Shown here: positions 33,380 through 44,751 of the stretch, piece by piece
Layout of the letters: the number at the start of each line of letters is the position of its first letter
Position numbering within the stretch: position 1 is the stretch's first letter
Position numbers and translations under genes: made by a program
Source: Zea mays
Lineage: Eukaryota > Streptophyta > Magnoliopsida > Poales > Poaceae
Length of the DNA: 64,000 bases
Assembly (NCBI RefSeq): GCF_902167145.1
Contig: NC_050099.1
Location: 13,344,434-13,408,433 of the forward strand
Reading direction: 5' to 3'
Notes under the pieces: model-generated
Seen by the model: only the letters and a program-made list of their open reading frames with translations
What the model was told of the DNA's origin: nothing
The model's database searches: none

Positions 33380-33790
33380 CTGGATTATTTCTGGTATCAT
33401 TTTCTTTTTTCAGTTGTGTTAAGCATGCCTCCACTTCATTTCTGATAGAATATTCAGGGACATATGCAAATAAACTACGAGAAACAAAAAACCAACAAAC
33501 GGAGAAAACTAGTAGGCGTCACGCAAAGGGTAGTATTATGAATGGAGATGTAAATGGTATATATTATCCCCGGTATTCGAATTCAATCCGTCTAAAAAGC
33601 TAAGGTCCGATCTGTATCCGAGTCAATATCTAATCCGTATCCCTATACTCAAAGTTCAATATTTAATATCTTATCTGGCACAACAATAAAACAAAAATCC
33701 TATTCCTAATCTTATTTTAGTGGAAAAATAAAAAAAAAGTAACCAACAATAGCTGAGGCGCTCCGCCGCGTCCTCCTGCGGCCTTGAGAG

Positions 33791-33969
33791 CAGGGGCGGA
33801 CTCACCACCCAGGCACCACAGGCGGTGGCCTGGGCTGGCTCGCCGGCTGCAATTGAGGGCAAGGCGCGAGCACAGTGCACGGAAGCAAGCAGCACGTGGC
33901 ACGAGCACAGGCGTGGGGATCACACCGTATTCTCGCCTAGCCTGTCATCAGTTCCTGGGTCCGCCACTG
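33791..33969. mobile_element. 179-bp hAT-type MITE, TSD CTTGAGAG
   Basis: Termini CAGGGGCGGACTCACCA and TCCTGGGTCCGCCACTG are imperfect inverted repeats of the CAGNGGCGGA type. The element is flanked by perfect 8-bp CTTGAGAG copies (33783-33790, 33970-33977), the duplication size made by hAT transposases. It is GC-rich and has no coding capacity. Confidence 0.8.
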
Positions 33970-34153
33970 CTTGAGAGGAGCTGTTTGTGACGTCTAATAA
34001 GTTGTTCACTTCGGATTGAAGTCAGTTATTCGGTCTACTGCAGCTGCAATTTATAAAGACAAAACACGGTAAAAATAGTAGAAGCCTATAAGGATTAAAA
34101 CCAAACAAATATGTTGTAAGATGTGGTGCTTTGTGAGTTGTGATCATGTATAC

Positions 34154-35320
34154 TGAAAGTCGCCTAGAGGGGGTGGATAGGTGGAAACTGAAATTTACAA
34201 CTTTAAACACACTATAAGCCGAAGTTAGCGTTAGAATAAAATCCGAGTCCGAGAGAGAGGGGAAAACAAATCAACCAAGAAAATAAAGCGGATGACACGG
34301 TGATTTGTTTTACCGAGGTTCGGTTCCAATGAACCTAATCCCCGTTGAGGTGGTCACAAAGACCAGATCTCTTTCAACCCTTTCCCTCTCTCAAACGGTC
34401 ACTTAGACCGAGTGAGCTTTCTTCCTTGATTTCCCGGATCACTTAGACCCCGCAAGGACCACCATATAATTGGTGTCTCTTGCTTCGCTTACAAGGCTTT
34501 AATTTGAGAGTAAGAATGAGAGAAAGAAGAAAGCCAACCAAGCAACAAGAGTAACAAAGAACACAAGTCGATCTTCTCACAAGTCCTAAAATACTAGAGT
34601 TGAATTGTGGACTTTGATTGGATCGGAGGCTTTGATTTGTATCTTGGAAGGTTGCACTATGCTCTTGTATTGAATGGAGAGTGTTGAATGCTTGGATGAT
34701 TGGAGTGGAGGTTGTTGGGGGTATTTATAGCCCCAACCACCAATTCAACCGTTGGGGCAGGCTGCTATCGATGGGCGCACCGGACAGTCCGGTGCGCCAG
34801 CCACGTCACCCAACCGTTAGGGTTCTGACGGTTTCGACCGTTGGAGCTTTGTCGTCTGGTGGCACCGGACAGGCACTGTTCACTGTCCGGTGCGCCTTCT
34901 GGCAGCTACTCTGACTTCTGCGCGAACTGTCCACGCACTGTAGCTGGCAGGCGACCGTTGTAGTCGACCGTTGCGCTGGCTAGCCGTTGCTCCGCTGGTG
35001 TACCGGACAATCTAGTGAATTATAGCGGAGCGCGGCCCTCAGAAACCCGAAGGTGGAGAGTTGGAGTCGATCGCCCCTGGTGCACCGAACACTGTCCGAT
35101 GGTGCACCGGACAGTCCGGTGCGCCAGACCAGGGTTCTCTTCGGTTTCTTTTGCTCCTTTCTTTTTGAACCCTAACTTGATCTTTTTATTGGTTTGTGTT
35201 GAACCTTTAGCACCTGTAGAAGATATAATCTAGAGCAAACTAGTTAGTCCAATTATTTGTGTTGGGCATTCAACCACCAAAATCATTTATAGGAAAAGGT
35301 TAAACCCTATTTCCCTTTCA
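34154..35320 (-). repeat. Copia-C 3' LTR
   Basis: Starts TGAAAGTCGCCTAGAGG and ends TTTCCCTTTCA. Palindrome motifs occur at about 34776-34890 and 35075-35125; minus-strand TATA (CTATAAATAC) at 34721-34730. Polypurine tract AAAAAGGGGAAGAT (minus strand) borders it at about 35321-35334. The 35321-36079 region beyond is noncoding Copia-C 3' sequence with further purine tracts. Confidence 0.88.
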
Positions 35321-36084
35321 ATCTTCCCCTTTTTGGTGATTGATGTCAACACAAACCAAAGCAAATATATAAGTGCAGAATTGTACTAGTTTGCATAAAG
35401 TAAGTGCAAAGATTGCTTAGAATTAAACCAATATTTTACTTCTACTAGATATGCATGGTTGGTTTCTTTTATTTAACATTTTGCACCACGCTTGCACCAC
35501 TTGTTTTGTTTTTGCAAATTCTTTTGGAAAATCTTTTCAAAGTCTTTCTGCAAATAGTCAAAGGTATATGAATAAGATTTCGAGCAGCATTTTCAAGATT
35601 TGAAATTTTCTCCCCCTGTTTCAAATGCTTTTCCTTTGACTAAACAAAACTCCCCTTGAATGAAATTCTCCTCTTAGCTTTCAAGAGGGTTTTAATAAAT
35701 ATCAATTGGAAATATATATTTAGATACCAATTTGAAAATACTAACCAATTGAAAACATACCAATTTGAAATATGTCAATTAAAAATTTTCGAAACGTGGT
35801 GATGCAGTCCTTTTGCTTTGGGCTAATACTCTCTCCCCCTTTGTCATTAATCGCCAAAAACAGAGTCTTTTAAGAGCCCTTTATTCTTTTTCTCTCCCAT
35901 TGGTACAAGTAAATATGAGTGAAGGTTATACCAAAGTAGAGAGTGATACGGAGTGGCGGCGAAGGGTGAATAATACCGATAGAGTTGAGTGGAAGCCTTG
36001 TCTTCGCCGAAAACTCTATTTCCCTTTCAATCTACGACTTAGCATAGAAATACACTTGAAAACACATTAGTTGTAGACATAAAA

Positions 36085-36672
36085 TGTTGGGGACTTGTTC
36101 TTAAATGCTAAGAATTAAGAACAAGGCAACATAAAAAGTGTTAAGTGTTAAAGTCCTTCGTCCTTCGAAGCATTATGTCCCTTCGGGAAATAATGAGTTT
36201 CGGACGAAGATCATAAGAAACATACCTTCGTAAACATAACAAGTAATGACAAAGGATTCATATAAAGCATGAAATATAATATAAGCATCATCATAGGATC
36301 ATTTCTATTTTATTAACATGGAAAAATAAAAATGATTTCAAATTACAAATGTACCTTCGGTTCTGAGAGAAGATAAAAAGTACAAGCGTGACGCAAAAGC
36401 AAAATGCCAAGTCAGCGTGAACAGTACGGGGGTACTGTTCATCTATTTATAGACACAGGACGCAGCCTGTGACGAATTACAATTATGCCCTTTACAAAAG
36501 TTTACAACATTATGTTAGACCTCTATGGATAAAAAGGTCATTCTATCTCTATGTCGGTTTGCAACGCCGAAGCTCTATAAAAAAGGAACCTTCGGCCATT
36601 TCCTGGGGACGATTTCAGCCGAAGCTGCTTCTTCACGCAAGACCTTCGGCGCAACGAAGCATGGGCCCAACA
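36085..36672 (-). repeat. Gypsy-2 3' LTR
   Basis: From TGTTGGGGACTTG to GGGCCCAACA. Minus-strand TATA CTATAAATAG at 36443-36452, with the perfect palindrome GAACAGTAC-GGGG-GTACTGTTC (36419-36440) next to it. The adjacent polypurine tract is the minus-strand run AAGGGGCTAC at about 36673-36682. Confidence 0.92.
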
Positions 36673-36928
36673 GTAGCCCCTTTCGCGGCGCTAGATCGTT
36701 TTTCGTAACGAGCTTGAACCGTGAAAAAATCCTCTCAAGCTTCGGGAAGCCGAAGGTCCAAAAAACACCTTCCCTGAGCTCGTTGCCGAGAAACGATTCA
36801 TTTCCCGAGATCGTGTCGGTCCCACCTTGCAGAGTCACTGTTTGGTCTTTGCGGTCCACTGCGCAGCGAGTACAAGTTACTGCCCGCCTGGTGTAAAAAC
36901 CCTGCCGCTTCGCCTTCTTACCTGCAGC

Positions 36929-36938
36929 ACTATATAAA
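36929..36938 (+). promoter_or_regulatory. TATA box of the Gypsy-2 antisense gene
   Basis: ACTATATAAACAG lies outside the LTR and 167-176 bases before the ATG at 37105. Gypsy-1 has the same arrangement at 3320. A leader without long open frames connects it to the coding region. Confidence 0.6.
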
Positions 36939-37104
36939 CAGACGAGTAGGTGTGAAGTTACCACAGCATTTACTGCTATTTGCACTGTTTTGCTGCCAAA
37001 ATTTTTAACCACCACCGAAGCTTGTTTGTCAGATTTGAACGAAGCTCCATCTTGAAGCCTGCTTCGGAGAAAAAAGTACCCAAGTTTCACAAGTTCATAA
37101 TTAA

Positions 37105-39998
37105 ATGGCCAGAGTTCGCTCTACAGCTAGGGTTGAGCGTGAGGGGGACGAAACTGAAGCTTCGGAGACTGTGCCCATCTCCGAAGCGATGCAGCGCTCC
37201 GGACTGGTGACTGCGGAAGAAATGCCTGCTGCCGAAGCAAACCCGACAGCTGCCGAAGGAGAAGGGAACATTGAAGAAACCGACTCCGAAGATGACTACC
37301 GTATTGCCATGCCCAGCAAACCCAGCCACCTAGACTTCGGAAAATCGACTGTTTCAAAGGTTGATCTCGCCAAGATGGTGAAAGCAGGTTTTTTCAGTGA
37401 AGATCAGAAGAAGCTACTTCGCTTCGGGGGAGAAGAGACCACCCCGAAGCCAGAGAAGGACGAGGTTGTCATCTTCAAAAGCTTTTTAAAGGCTGGGCTA
37501 AGATTCCCTGTTCACGAGATTGTTGCAGAGATATTGAAGAGGTTTGGCATCTACCTTCATCAGTTAACTCCTAACGCTATCGTTAGGCTTAGCGTTTATA
37601 TTTGGGCCCTCCGAAGCCAAGCAGTGGAGCCTTTTGCTGACAGTTTCTGTCGAGTTCATGAATTGCATTATCAAACAAAGGCCAGAAAAGATGGGCTTCA
37701 TGAAAACTTTGGTTGCTACAATTTTGCCTACCGGAAAACCGCAAAGTTTCCTGTAATCAGCTACCGAAGCAAATGGCCGGCAGGCTGGAAATCAGAATGG
37801 TTCTATGTCAAGGTTGATGAGGACAAGGAGAAGCTTGTGCAAAGTCCACTCGAGCTAACTTTCGGAGAAACCCGACCCCACTGCAACATGACACCAGAGG
37901 GTCAAACTCAACGGGCAATGGATGAATTCAGGATCATTGCAGAGCATATTGGTACCAGGGATCTGGTTCAAGAATTCTTAGCATTCAGAGTCTTCCCTAC
38001 TCTGAAAAAATGGGAAATGCCAAAGTTAAAGGGGGAGAAGAAGGAAGGGGATCTTGTCCGGCTTCCTTACCACTTCAAATTCAAGAAATATTTTAAGAAG
38101 CCCTGCCAAGAGTGGCTGGATACAGTTGAGGTGATGTGTAATGAAATTCTTGGAAATTATTCGAAAAAAGAAGATCAACTGATGACAGCAGCCTTCGGCA
38201 CCCGTCCGAAGCGAAGGCTGAACCGAGTGCTTGATGCACTGGGTTTCGAATATCCTGATTACGCGCAGCTGAACAAGGGTGCTGAGGGCCAGAGAAGAAA
38301 AAGAGCGGCCGAAGCTTTAAACAAGGATGAAGAACAACCCCCAAAAAAGAAGAAAATTGCCGAGAGAAAAATATCAACTCCAAAGCGAAAACTATCCGAA
38401 GAAGAGGGGACCTCCACACCACCTTCTACTAGCGACGTGGAGGAAATTCTAAAGGTAATGACTGAACCCATGCCCACGAAGCTAAGTCCATTAGGGCCTC
38501 GACTGACGAAGCTTTTTCAAAAGGTGGCGGAGCCGGAAAAAACGAAGATAGCCAAAGCGAAAAGGCAAAGAATTATTGCCGTAACAGAAGTTATTGACAA
38601 GACGCCACCGAGGGCGTCAATCCAGAAAACACCAGCTGTTGTGGGCACAGAAAATGTCGAAGTCGCACCTTCGGAGGTCGCGGCTACCGAAGCCGCTACA
38701 GCCGAAGATGTAAACTTAGAATCTACTATTGAAGACATCAACAAAATTTTAACAGGCATGGCTGCAGAAGAAGCTGCCACCACTGCTGAAGAAACCATGG
38801 CCACAGTGCCTGGGAAAGGGAAAGAAATAGCCGAAGACACTTCGGACGACGAAGCCTACTCATTTCAAAATTTAGTCGGGCAAAAACTATCGAAGGCCGA
38901 AAAAGAAGAGCTTAAGGAATACGCCAAATCTTGCGGATACAAGCCAGGAGCTCTTCTATTTGGAGGCATTGATGATGAAAAACTGGGCTGCATCCGGGAC
39001 TCAGCTGGGGCTAAGGTCATCGGTACTCTATCAAAGAGTATCGGTTTTCCGAAACTAGAGACAGACATCAGCCGCTACCGACGACAACATATCGTCGGCA
39101 GCTTATTTTATTCAAATTTCAAGGTAAACATCCTTCTCTCTAACTTCTATTGTTTTTTAATAATGGCAATATTTTTTAACGAAGGTTGTTTATTTGCAGA
39201 GCATGCTTCTAAGCAAAGCTTTGAGGATGCAGCAAGATCTAGAAGATAAAAAGCACGAAGCTATAATTGAAAATTTAGAGAGCAAGATAAAAGAACAATC
39301 AGCTATTATTGAAAAGAAAGACTTCGAACTTCAATCAACCGAAGGCTTGCTGGCAGAGACTGAAGCCAAAGTAGCAGAATTGAATTCGAAGCTTCTCTGC
39401 CAATCGAAACAATTTGAACAAGAGAAGCTAAAACTTGACTCGAAACTTGAAGCCGAAGTCCAAGCCAACTCAAATTTGAAGAAATCATTAACAAGCCTTC
39501 AGGATAAATGTTTGAATTTTAGCAACAATTGTATCCAACAACTAAAGAAGATCTTTTACTCAGTTGGAGCCAGCAGCGGGAAATTTACCCCTTCGGATGA
39601 AGATTTACCAAAAGCCTTCGATCATATCGAAGCTGAAATTGAAGAACTTGACGAAGTTATAGCTGGGCACGGTGACTTCTGTGCCTGGGTAGCTTCTCGG
39701 GGTACTGCTGCAGCATTCCTGAAGGCTGGCTGCGAGCATGGAAAGATTGTCAACAGGCCCAACTTCGCCCTGTCTCCATCAATTCTCGACGACATTCCTG
39801 ACCTCGCCCGGAGCATCTCAAATAGATTCATAAAAATGATATGGACAAAAGGCGGGCGAGAGAAGGCTGGGGACGAAGCTCGAAGTCATCTTGAACCAGT
39901 AAGAAATCATACTTTGTACTTACCTTCTCCTTCACACTTGATTTTTACTTGGGATACCTTGATTCGTATAGGATGACGAAGCTGAAGGTGATACTTAA
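37105..39998 (+). CDS. Intact three-exon antisense gene of Gypsy-2 (914 codons, function unknown)
   Basis: Predicted exons are 37105-39123, 39200-39898 and 39972-39998, with introns GTAAAC..TTTGCAG and GTAAGA..GTATAG, both phase 0. The exon layout is repeated in Gypsy-1, and reading through intron 1 would destroy the match. The protein has an acidic N-terminus; a domain at about residues 120-270 (FLKAGLRFP, QLTPNAIVRLS, ENFGCYNF, SEWFYVK) resembling the plant 'putative gypsy type transposon' family PF04195; a lysine-rich segment near 400-430 (PPKKKK) fit for nuclear import; a Glu/Ala-rich middle; and, in exon 2, a long coiled coil (about 690-780) followed by a conserved AAFLKAGCEHGK motif. 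No enzyme motif is seen. It is convergent with pol, and its job is unknown. Confidence 0.8.
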
Positions 39999-40300
39999 AG
40001 TATATGTCGCCGAAGCAGAAACCTTGTAATATGTTCTTACCCTTTTATTGAGACGCTTTGATGTGGACGAAATCAGTATTTTGAGCTGAAGGCGAAAAAA
40101 CACCTTCCCTTCTTTTCGTACACAACGAAGCATAAAAGACCATTTCTTCCTCTTGCCGAAGCAACCACTTAGGAACACAAATGCTATGAATGAATGCTTA
40201 TGAATGCAAATGCTATGATGTAATGTGCGAATGAATGTCCAAAGCATATAACCGAAGCCACACTCAACCATTATTTCCTTGGAATCAACCACACATCAGC

Positions 40301-40576
40301 TCTGCATTCCCTTAGGAACGACTTTGGAGCTTCCTCGTCTTTTACTTAGACGGTATAAACTCTGCATTCCCTTAGGAACGTCTTTGGAGTTTCTTCGCCT
40401 CTTACTTAGGCGGTATAAGCTCTGCATTCCATTAGGAACGTCTTTGGAGCTTCTTCGTCTTTTACTTAGACGGTATAAACTCTGCATTCCCTTAGGAACG
40501 TCTTTGGAGTTTCTTCGCCTTTTACTTAGGCGGTATAAGCTCTGCATTCCCTTAGGAACGTCTTTGGAGCTTCTTC
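40301..40576. repeat. 60-bp tandem repeats with alternating hairpin-forming units
   Basis: Four full units begin at 40301, 40361, 40421 and 40481 and a partial one at 40541, each starting TCTGCATTCC. Two unit types alternate, giving a 120-bp higher-order period. Type A has AGCTC..GAGCT and CGTCT..AGACG arms; type B has AACTC..GAGTT and CGCCT..AGGCG arms, so the changes keep pairing. The array lies between the stop of the antisense gene (39998) and the stop of pol (40773). Confidence 0.93.
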
Positions 40577-40772
40577 TCTTTTTTCTTTTTCAGTTTCTGC
40601 ACTCGATGGTGCGTTCTCAGCTGTTACATTTACATTTTTGGGGGGATTTTGCTCTTATAAGACTAAAAAAGGAAATTACACATGATGGCCCCATTAAAAA
40701 CCTTTCTCCCCCTTCGGAAAGGAAAAGGGTGCCATGAAAAAGAAAAGAAAAAACATAGAAAATTACATCATG

Positions 40773-43700
40773 TTATACATAGTATCGCCGAAGCTCATCC
40801 GCATTCCAAGACCTTGGAATTTCGTTGCCATCCATGTCCTTCAATCTGTACGATCCAGGCCTTGACGAAGATACTACTAAGAATGGTCCTTCCCATTTCA
40901 ACTGTAGCTTACCCACTGTATCTGGGTTAGCCACTCTCCGAAGCACCAAGTGTCCCGGCTCAATATTTTTTAGCCGGACTTTTCTATCTCGCCATTTAAC
41001 TGTTTCAGCCTGATATTTATTGATATTCTCCACGGCCTGAAGCCTGATCCCTTCTAAAGCATCCTTTTCCACAAGGCAAGCATCTTCGGGACCTGATTCT
41101 GCCGAAGCTACTACTCTTATCGATCCAGCTTTTGCCTCCTCCGGAGTTATTGCTTCGTCACCGAATAATAATTTGAATGGGGTAAAACCTGTAGACCTTG
41201 ATGTTGTTGTATTGTGGCTCCACACCACTTTGATTAACTGATCTGGCCACCTTCCCCTGGGTTGATTGAAGATTAACTTCATTATTCCTGTCATTATAAT
41301 GCCGTTGGCCCTTTCAACGAGCCCATTTGACTCCGGATGCCTGACTGATGCAAAATGGATCTTCGTTCCAATTTGATCACAGAAATTTCTGAAAGCTTCG
41401 GAGTCAAACTGCGTTCCATTATCTACAGTGATTGCCTTCGGTACCCCGAAGCGACAGACAATATTCTGCCAGAAAAACTTTTGGACAGTGGCCGAAGTTA
41501 TTGTGGCCAATGGCTTCGCCTCAATCCACTTGGAAAAATACTCCACAGCCACTATAACATATTTTAGATTCCCTTGAGCCGGTGGTAATGGACCCAACAA
41601 GTCAAGGCCCCACCTTTGCAATGGCCAGATGGGTTGTATCAGCTGTGTCAAAGACGAAGGTTGTTTTTGATCTTTTGCACATTTCTGACAACCTTCGCAC
41701 TTTTGCACTAACTCTGCCGCATCCGAAGCTGCCTTCGGCCAATAAAACCCTTGGCGGAAGACTTTCCCAAGTAATGGCCTGGATCCGATGTGGGATCCAC
41801 ACAGGCCTGCATGTATCTCTTTCATCAACTCTATACCTTCGGCTCTAGATAAGCACTTGAGCAGCGGAGCGCAAACTCCATGTTTGTATAATTCCCCTTC
41901 TATCATGACATACGGACGAGCTCTTGCCTCTATTCTTTTATTGTAAGCTTCGTCATCTGAAAGGAACTTACCCTGAAGGTAAGAGATTATTTCAGTTCTC
42001 CAATCTTCGCTGTAAACAGGAGATATGTTGAGGACTGCTCTTTCAAGGAGCTCCACTGAAGGTGCCTTTATTGTTTCGAAGAACACATCCGAAGGTAACG
42101 GCAGCCCCTGTGCCGCAGACTTAGCTAGCAAATCAGCATGCTCATTTTGTCCTCGAGGAATATTCTTGACAGAGAATCCTTCGAAGGATGCTTCGATCCT
42201 TCGGACCGTATCTAGATATTTTTCAAGCTTCGGATCTTTAGCCTTGCAACTTTTGTCAACATGACCCGAAACCACCTGGGAATCAGTTTTAAGAATTGCC
42301 CTTCTGATTCCCATTGCCTTTAATTTCCGAAGGCCCAAAAGCAGGGCTTCGTACTCAGCAATATTGTTCGTGCAGCTGAAGTCAAGTCTTGCTGCATAAC
42401 AAGTTTTGACCTTGGATGGTGAAACCAACACAGCAGCTGCACCTGCTCCGAAGATTCCCCAAGAGCCATCACAAAACACTGTCCACACTTCGGCATCTTT
42501 ATTTGCTTCTTCATCCTGAGCCCCTGGCGTCCAGTCGGCAATGAAATCTGCCAATGCTTGAGACTGGATCGAAGATCTATGCACATAATCAATGTAAAAT
42601 TCGTTGAGCTCTGCAGCCCATTTCCCAATCCGTCCAGTAGCTTCTCTATTTCTCATTATATCCTTCAACGGCTGCGAAGAAGGAACAATGATATTGTATG
42701 CCTGAAAATAATGCCGAAGCTTCCTGGATGCCATTAAAACGGCATATAATACCTTCTCCAGCTCTGTATAATTTTTCTTTGAGACACTAAGGACTTCAGA
42801 TACAAAATACACTGGAACTTGCTTCTTAAGCTGGCCATAAAGCTTCTCCTGGACAAGCGCCGCACTTACTGCTGAGTGCGAAGCTGCCACATATAACAAC
42901 AGAGGAGCCCCTGGCGTTGGCGGAGTTAATGTTGTGAGGTCTATCAAGTATTGCTTCAACTCTTCGAAGGCTTTTTGTTGACTTGGGCCCCATTGAAAGA
43001 CTTCGGCTGACTTCAGCACCTCGAAAAATGGTAAGTTTCTTTCTGCTGATCTGGATATAAATCTGTTGAGGGATGCCAGCCTTCCTGTCAATCTTTGGGC
43101 CCCTTTTCTTGTAGTTGGTGGCTCCATTCGAAGTATAGCTTCGATTTTATTTGGATTAGCTTCGATTCCCTTTGTTGAAACCAAGCATCCAAGAAATTTA
43201 CCCTTCTTTACTCCGAAGACACATTTCTCTGGATTCAGCTTCAAACCAGCTTGTCTGAAGCTGGCGAAGGTCTCCTGCAGATCAACAATATGATTTTCCT
43301 GCTTCGTGCTTTTGACGATAATGTCATCAACATAGGTCAACACATTTCTGCCTATTTGAGACTGAAGAACCTTCGCAGTCATTCTGCTGAAACTTCCTCC
43401 AGCGTTTTTGAGCCCCTCAGGCATCCGAAGATAGCAATACGTGCCACTTGGAGTTATGAAGCTAGTTTTCGGCTCATCTTCCTTTTTCATCCAGATTTGA
43501 TGATATCCTGAATAACAGTCCAAGAGACTCATGAGCTCTGAAGAAGCTGCTGCATCGACTAGAGAGTCTATCCTTGGCAACGGGAATTCGTCCTTCGGAC
43601 AAGCCTTGTTGAGATCTGTGAAATCGATACACATTCTCCACTTGCCATTGGCCTTCTTCACCATAACAGTGTTAGCTAGCCATTCTGGATACTTCACTTC

Positions 43701-44726
43701 TCTGATAACTCCTGCACTGAGGAGTCTTTTTACTTCATTGCGAGCCCCTTCGGCCTTGTCATCAGACATTTTCCGAAGCCTCTGCTTTCGGGGTCTGAAG
43801 GATGGGTCAACATTGAGCGAATGTTCAATAACATCCCGATTTACTCCACAGAGATCATTAGCCGACCATGCAAAAACATCTTTGTTGTTGAATAAAAACC
43901 TTATCAAGGTTTTCTCCTGGTCTTCAGATAATTGCGAGCCCAACAGCACCTTCTGCTCTGCTATGTCCTCACACAATAGCATGGGCTTCGGCTGATCTGC
44001 TGAAGCTGCCTTCTCCCTTCTGAATTTGTACTGTTCACAAGCTTCAGTTCCATCTATATTATGGATTGCCTTGGAGTCGGTCCAGCTTCCTTCGGCCCTT
44101 CTAGCAGCTTCCTGGCTTCCATGGATAGCAATAGGCCCTTGGTCCGAAGGTATCTTCATGCAAAGATAGGCAGGATGAAGGATTGCTTCGAAGGCATTAA
44201 GAGTACCACGACCAATAATTGCATTGTAAGGATATTCCATGTCAACAATGTCAAACACAACTTGCTCAGTTCTAGTGTTGTTGATGAATCCGAAGGTTAC
44301 TGACATGGTGATCTTGCCCAGTGCTACAATCTGTCTTCCTCCGAAGCCACAAAGAGGATGTGTAGCATCATGAATCTTATCTTCTGGCTCTTGCATCTGT
44401 CTGAAGGCTTTAGCAAATATGATGTCAGCTGCACTGCCTGTATCGACCAAGACATTGTGAACCAGAAATCCTTTGATAACACAAGAGATAACCATGGCAT
44501 CGTTGTGTGGGTAATCTTTGAGCTGAAGGTCCTCTTGAGAGAAGGTAATAGGAATGTGAGACCATCTTGATTTGATGAAGGGTCCTTGCACCCCAACATG
44601 CTGTACTCTTCTCTGCGCTTCCTTCTTCTGCTTCTTGTTAGCTGGCTCTGAGGACGAGCCACCTGTGATCGGGAGCACCAGCTTCGGGTCCGAAGCAACT
44701 CCAGCTTGATTGTTGAACGAAGCCAT
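40773..44726 (-). CDS. pol: Gypsy-2 pol polyprotein (protease-RT-RNase H-aRNase H-integrase)
   Basis: An intact 1317-codon frame starts at ATG 44726, only about 25 bases inside the primer-binding site. Domains in order: aspartic protease VLVDTGSAADII (DTG at residues 95-97); reverse transcriptase with TYVDDIIVKS (YVDD at 465-468); connection/RNase H; a second, archaeal-type RNase H beginning FCDGSWGIFGAGAA (Asp about 753) with LKTDSQ; integrase with the HHCC zinc region (H..H, CEGCQKC), core LDLLGPLP, VDNGTQF, RHPESNGLVERANG, and a C-terminal end WNADELRRYYV. RT before integrase marks Ty3/Gypsy, and the double RNase H marks the Tat lineage. No gag domain precedes it, so particle protein must come from elsewhere. 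Confidence 0.93.
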   Translation of the reverse strand: MASFNNQAGVASDPKLVLPITGGSSSEPANKKQKKEAQRRVQHVGVQGPFIKSRWSHIPITFSQEDLQLKDYPHNDAMVISCVIKGFLVHNVLVDTGSAADIIFAKAFRQMQEPEDKIHDATHPLCGFGGRQIVALGKITMSVTFGFINNTRTEQVVFDIVDMEYPYNAIIGRGTLNAFEAILHPAYLCMKIPSDQGPIAIHGSQEAARRAEGSWTDSKAIHNIDGTEACEQYKFRREKAASADQPKPMLLCEDIAEQKVLLGSQLSEDQEKTLIRFLFNNKDVFAWSANDLCGVNRDVIEHSLNVDPSFRPRKQRLRKMSDDKAEGARNEVKRLLSAGVIREVKYPEWLANTVMVKKANGKWRMCIDFTDLNKACPKDEFPLPRIDSLVDAAASSELMSLLDCYSGYHQIWMKKEDEPKTSFITPSGTYCYLRMPEGLKNAGGSFSRMTAKVLQSQIGRNVLTYVDDIIVKSTKQENHIVDLQETFASFRQAGLKLNPEKCVFGVKKGKFLGCLVSTKGIEANPNKIEAILRMEPPTTRKGAQRLTGRLASLNRFISRSAERNLPFFEVLKSAEVFQWGPSQQKAFEELKQYLIDLTTLTPPTPGAPLLLYVAASHSAVSAALVQEKLYGQLKKQVPVYFVSEVLSVSKKNYTELEKVLYAVLMASRKLRHYFQAYNIIVPSSQPLKDIMRNREATGRIGKWAAELNEFYIDYVHRSSIQSQALADFIADWTPGAQDEEANKDAEVWTVFCDGSWGIFGAGAAAVLVSPSKVKTCYAARLDFSCTNNIAEYEALLLGLRKLKAMGIRRAILKTDSQVVSGHVDKSCKAKDPKLEKYLDTVRRIEASFEGFSVKNIPRGQNEHADLLAKSAAQGLPLPSDVFFETIKAPSVELLERAVLNISPVYSEDWRTEIISYLQGKFLSDDEAYNKRIEARARPYVMIEGELYKHGVCAPLLKCLSRAEGIELMKEIHAGLCGSHIGSRPLLGKVFRQGFYWPKAASDAAELVQKCEGCQKCAKDQKQPSSLTQLIQPIWPLQRWGLDLLGPLPPAQGNLKYVIVAVEYFSKWIEAKPLATITSATVQKFFWQNIVCRFGVPKAITVDNGTQFDSEAFRNFCDQIGTKIHFASVRHPESNGLVERANGIIMTGIMKLIFNQPRGRWPDQLIKVVWSHNTTTSRSTGFTPFKLLFGDEAITPEEAKAGSIRVVASAESGPEDACLVEKDALEGIRLQAVENINKYQAETVKWRDRKVRLKNIEPGHLVLRRVANPDTVGKLQLKWEGPFLVVSSSRPGSYRLKDMDGNEIPRSWNADELRRYYV

Positions 44727-44751
44727 CAGCTCAGAAAAGTGGAAGTGAGTT

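Noticed and set aside
37105..39249. Reading the antisense frame as the gag of Gypsy-2
   Set aside because: It runs opposite to pol, the primer-binding site is at the other end, and it has introns, its own TATA box and no zinc knuckle. Gypsy-1 has a proper sense gag besides it.
39124..39249. Taking the antisense frame as ending at 39249 without an intron
   Set aside because: The residues after 39123 are AT-rich translation of a GT-AG intron; exon 2 homology in another frame starts exactly at 39200, and Gypsy-1 has the same junction.
40279..40737. Leu/Arg repeat protein from the 60-bp array
   Set aside because: 60 bases is a multiple of three, so any frame stays open; there is no gene context and both strands are equally open.
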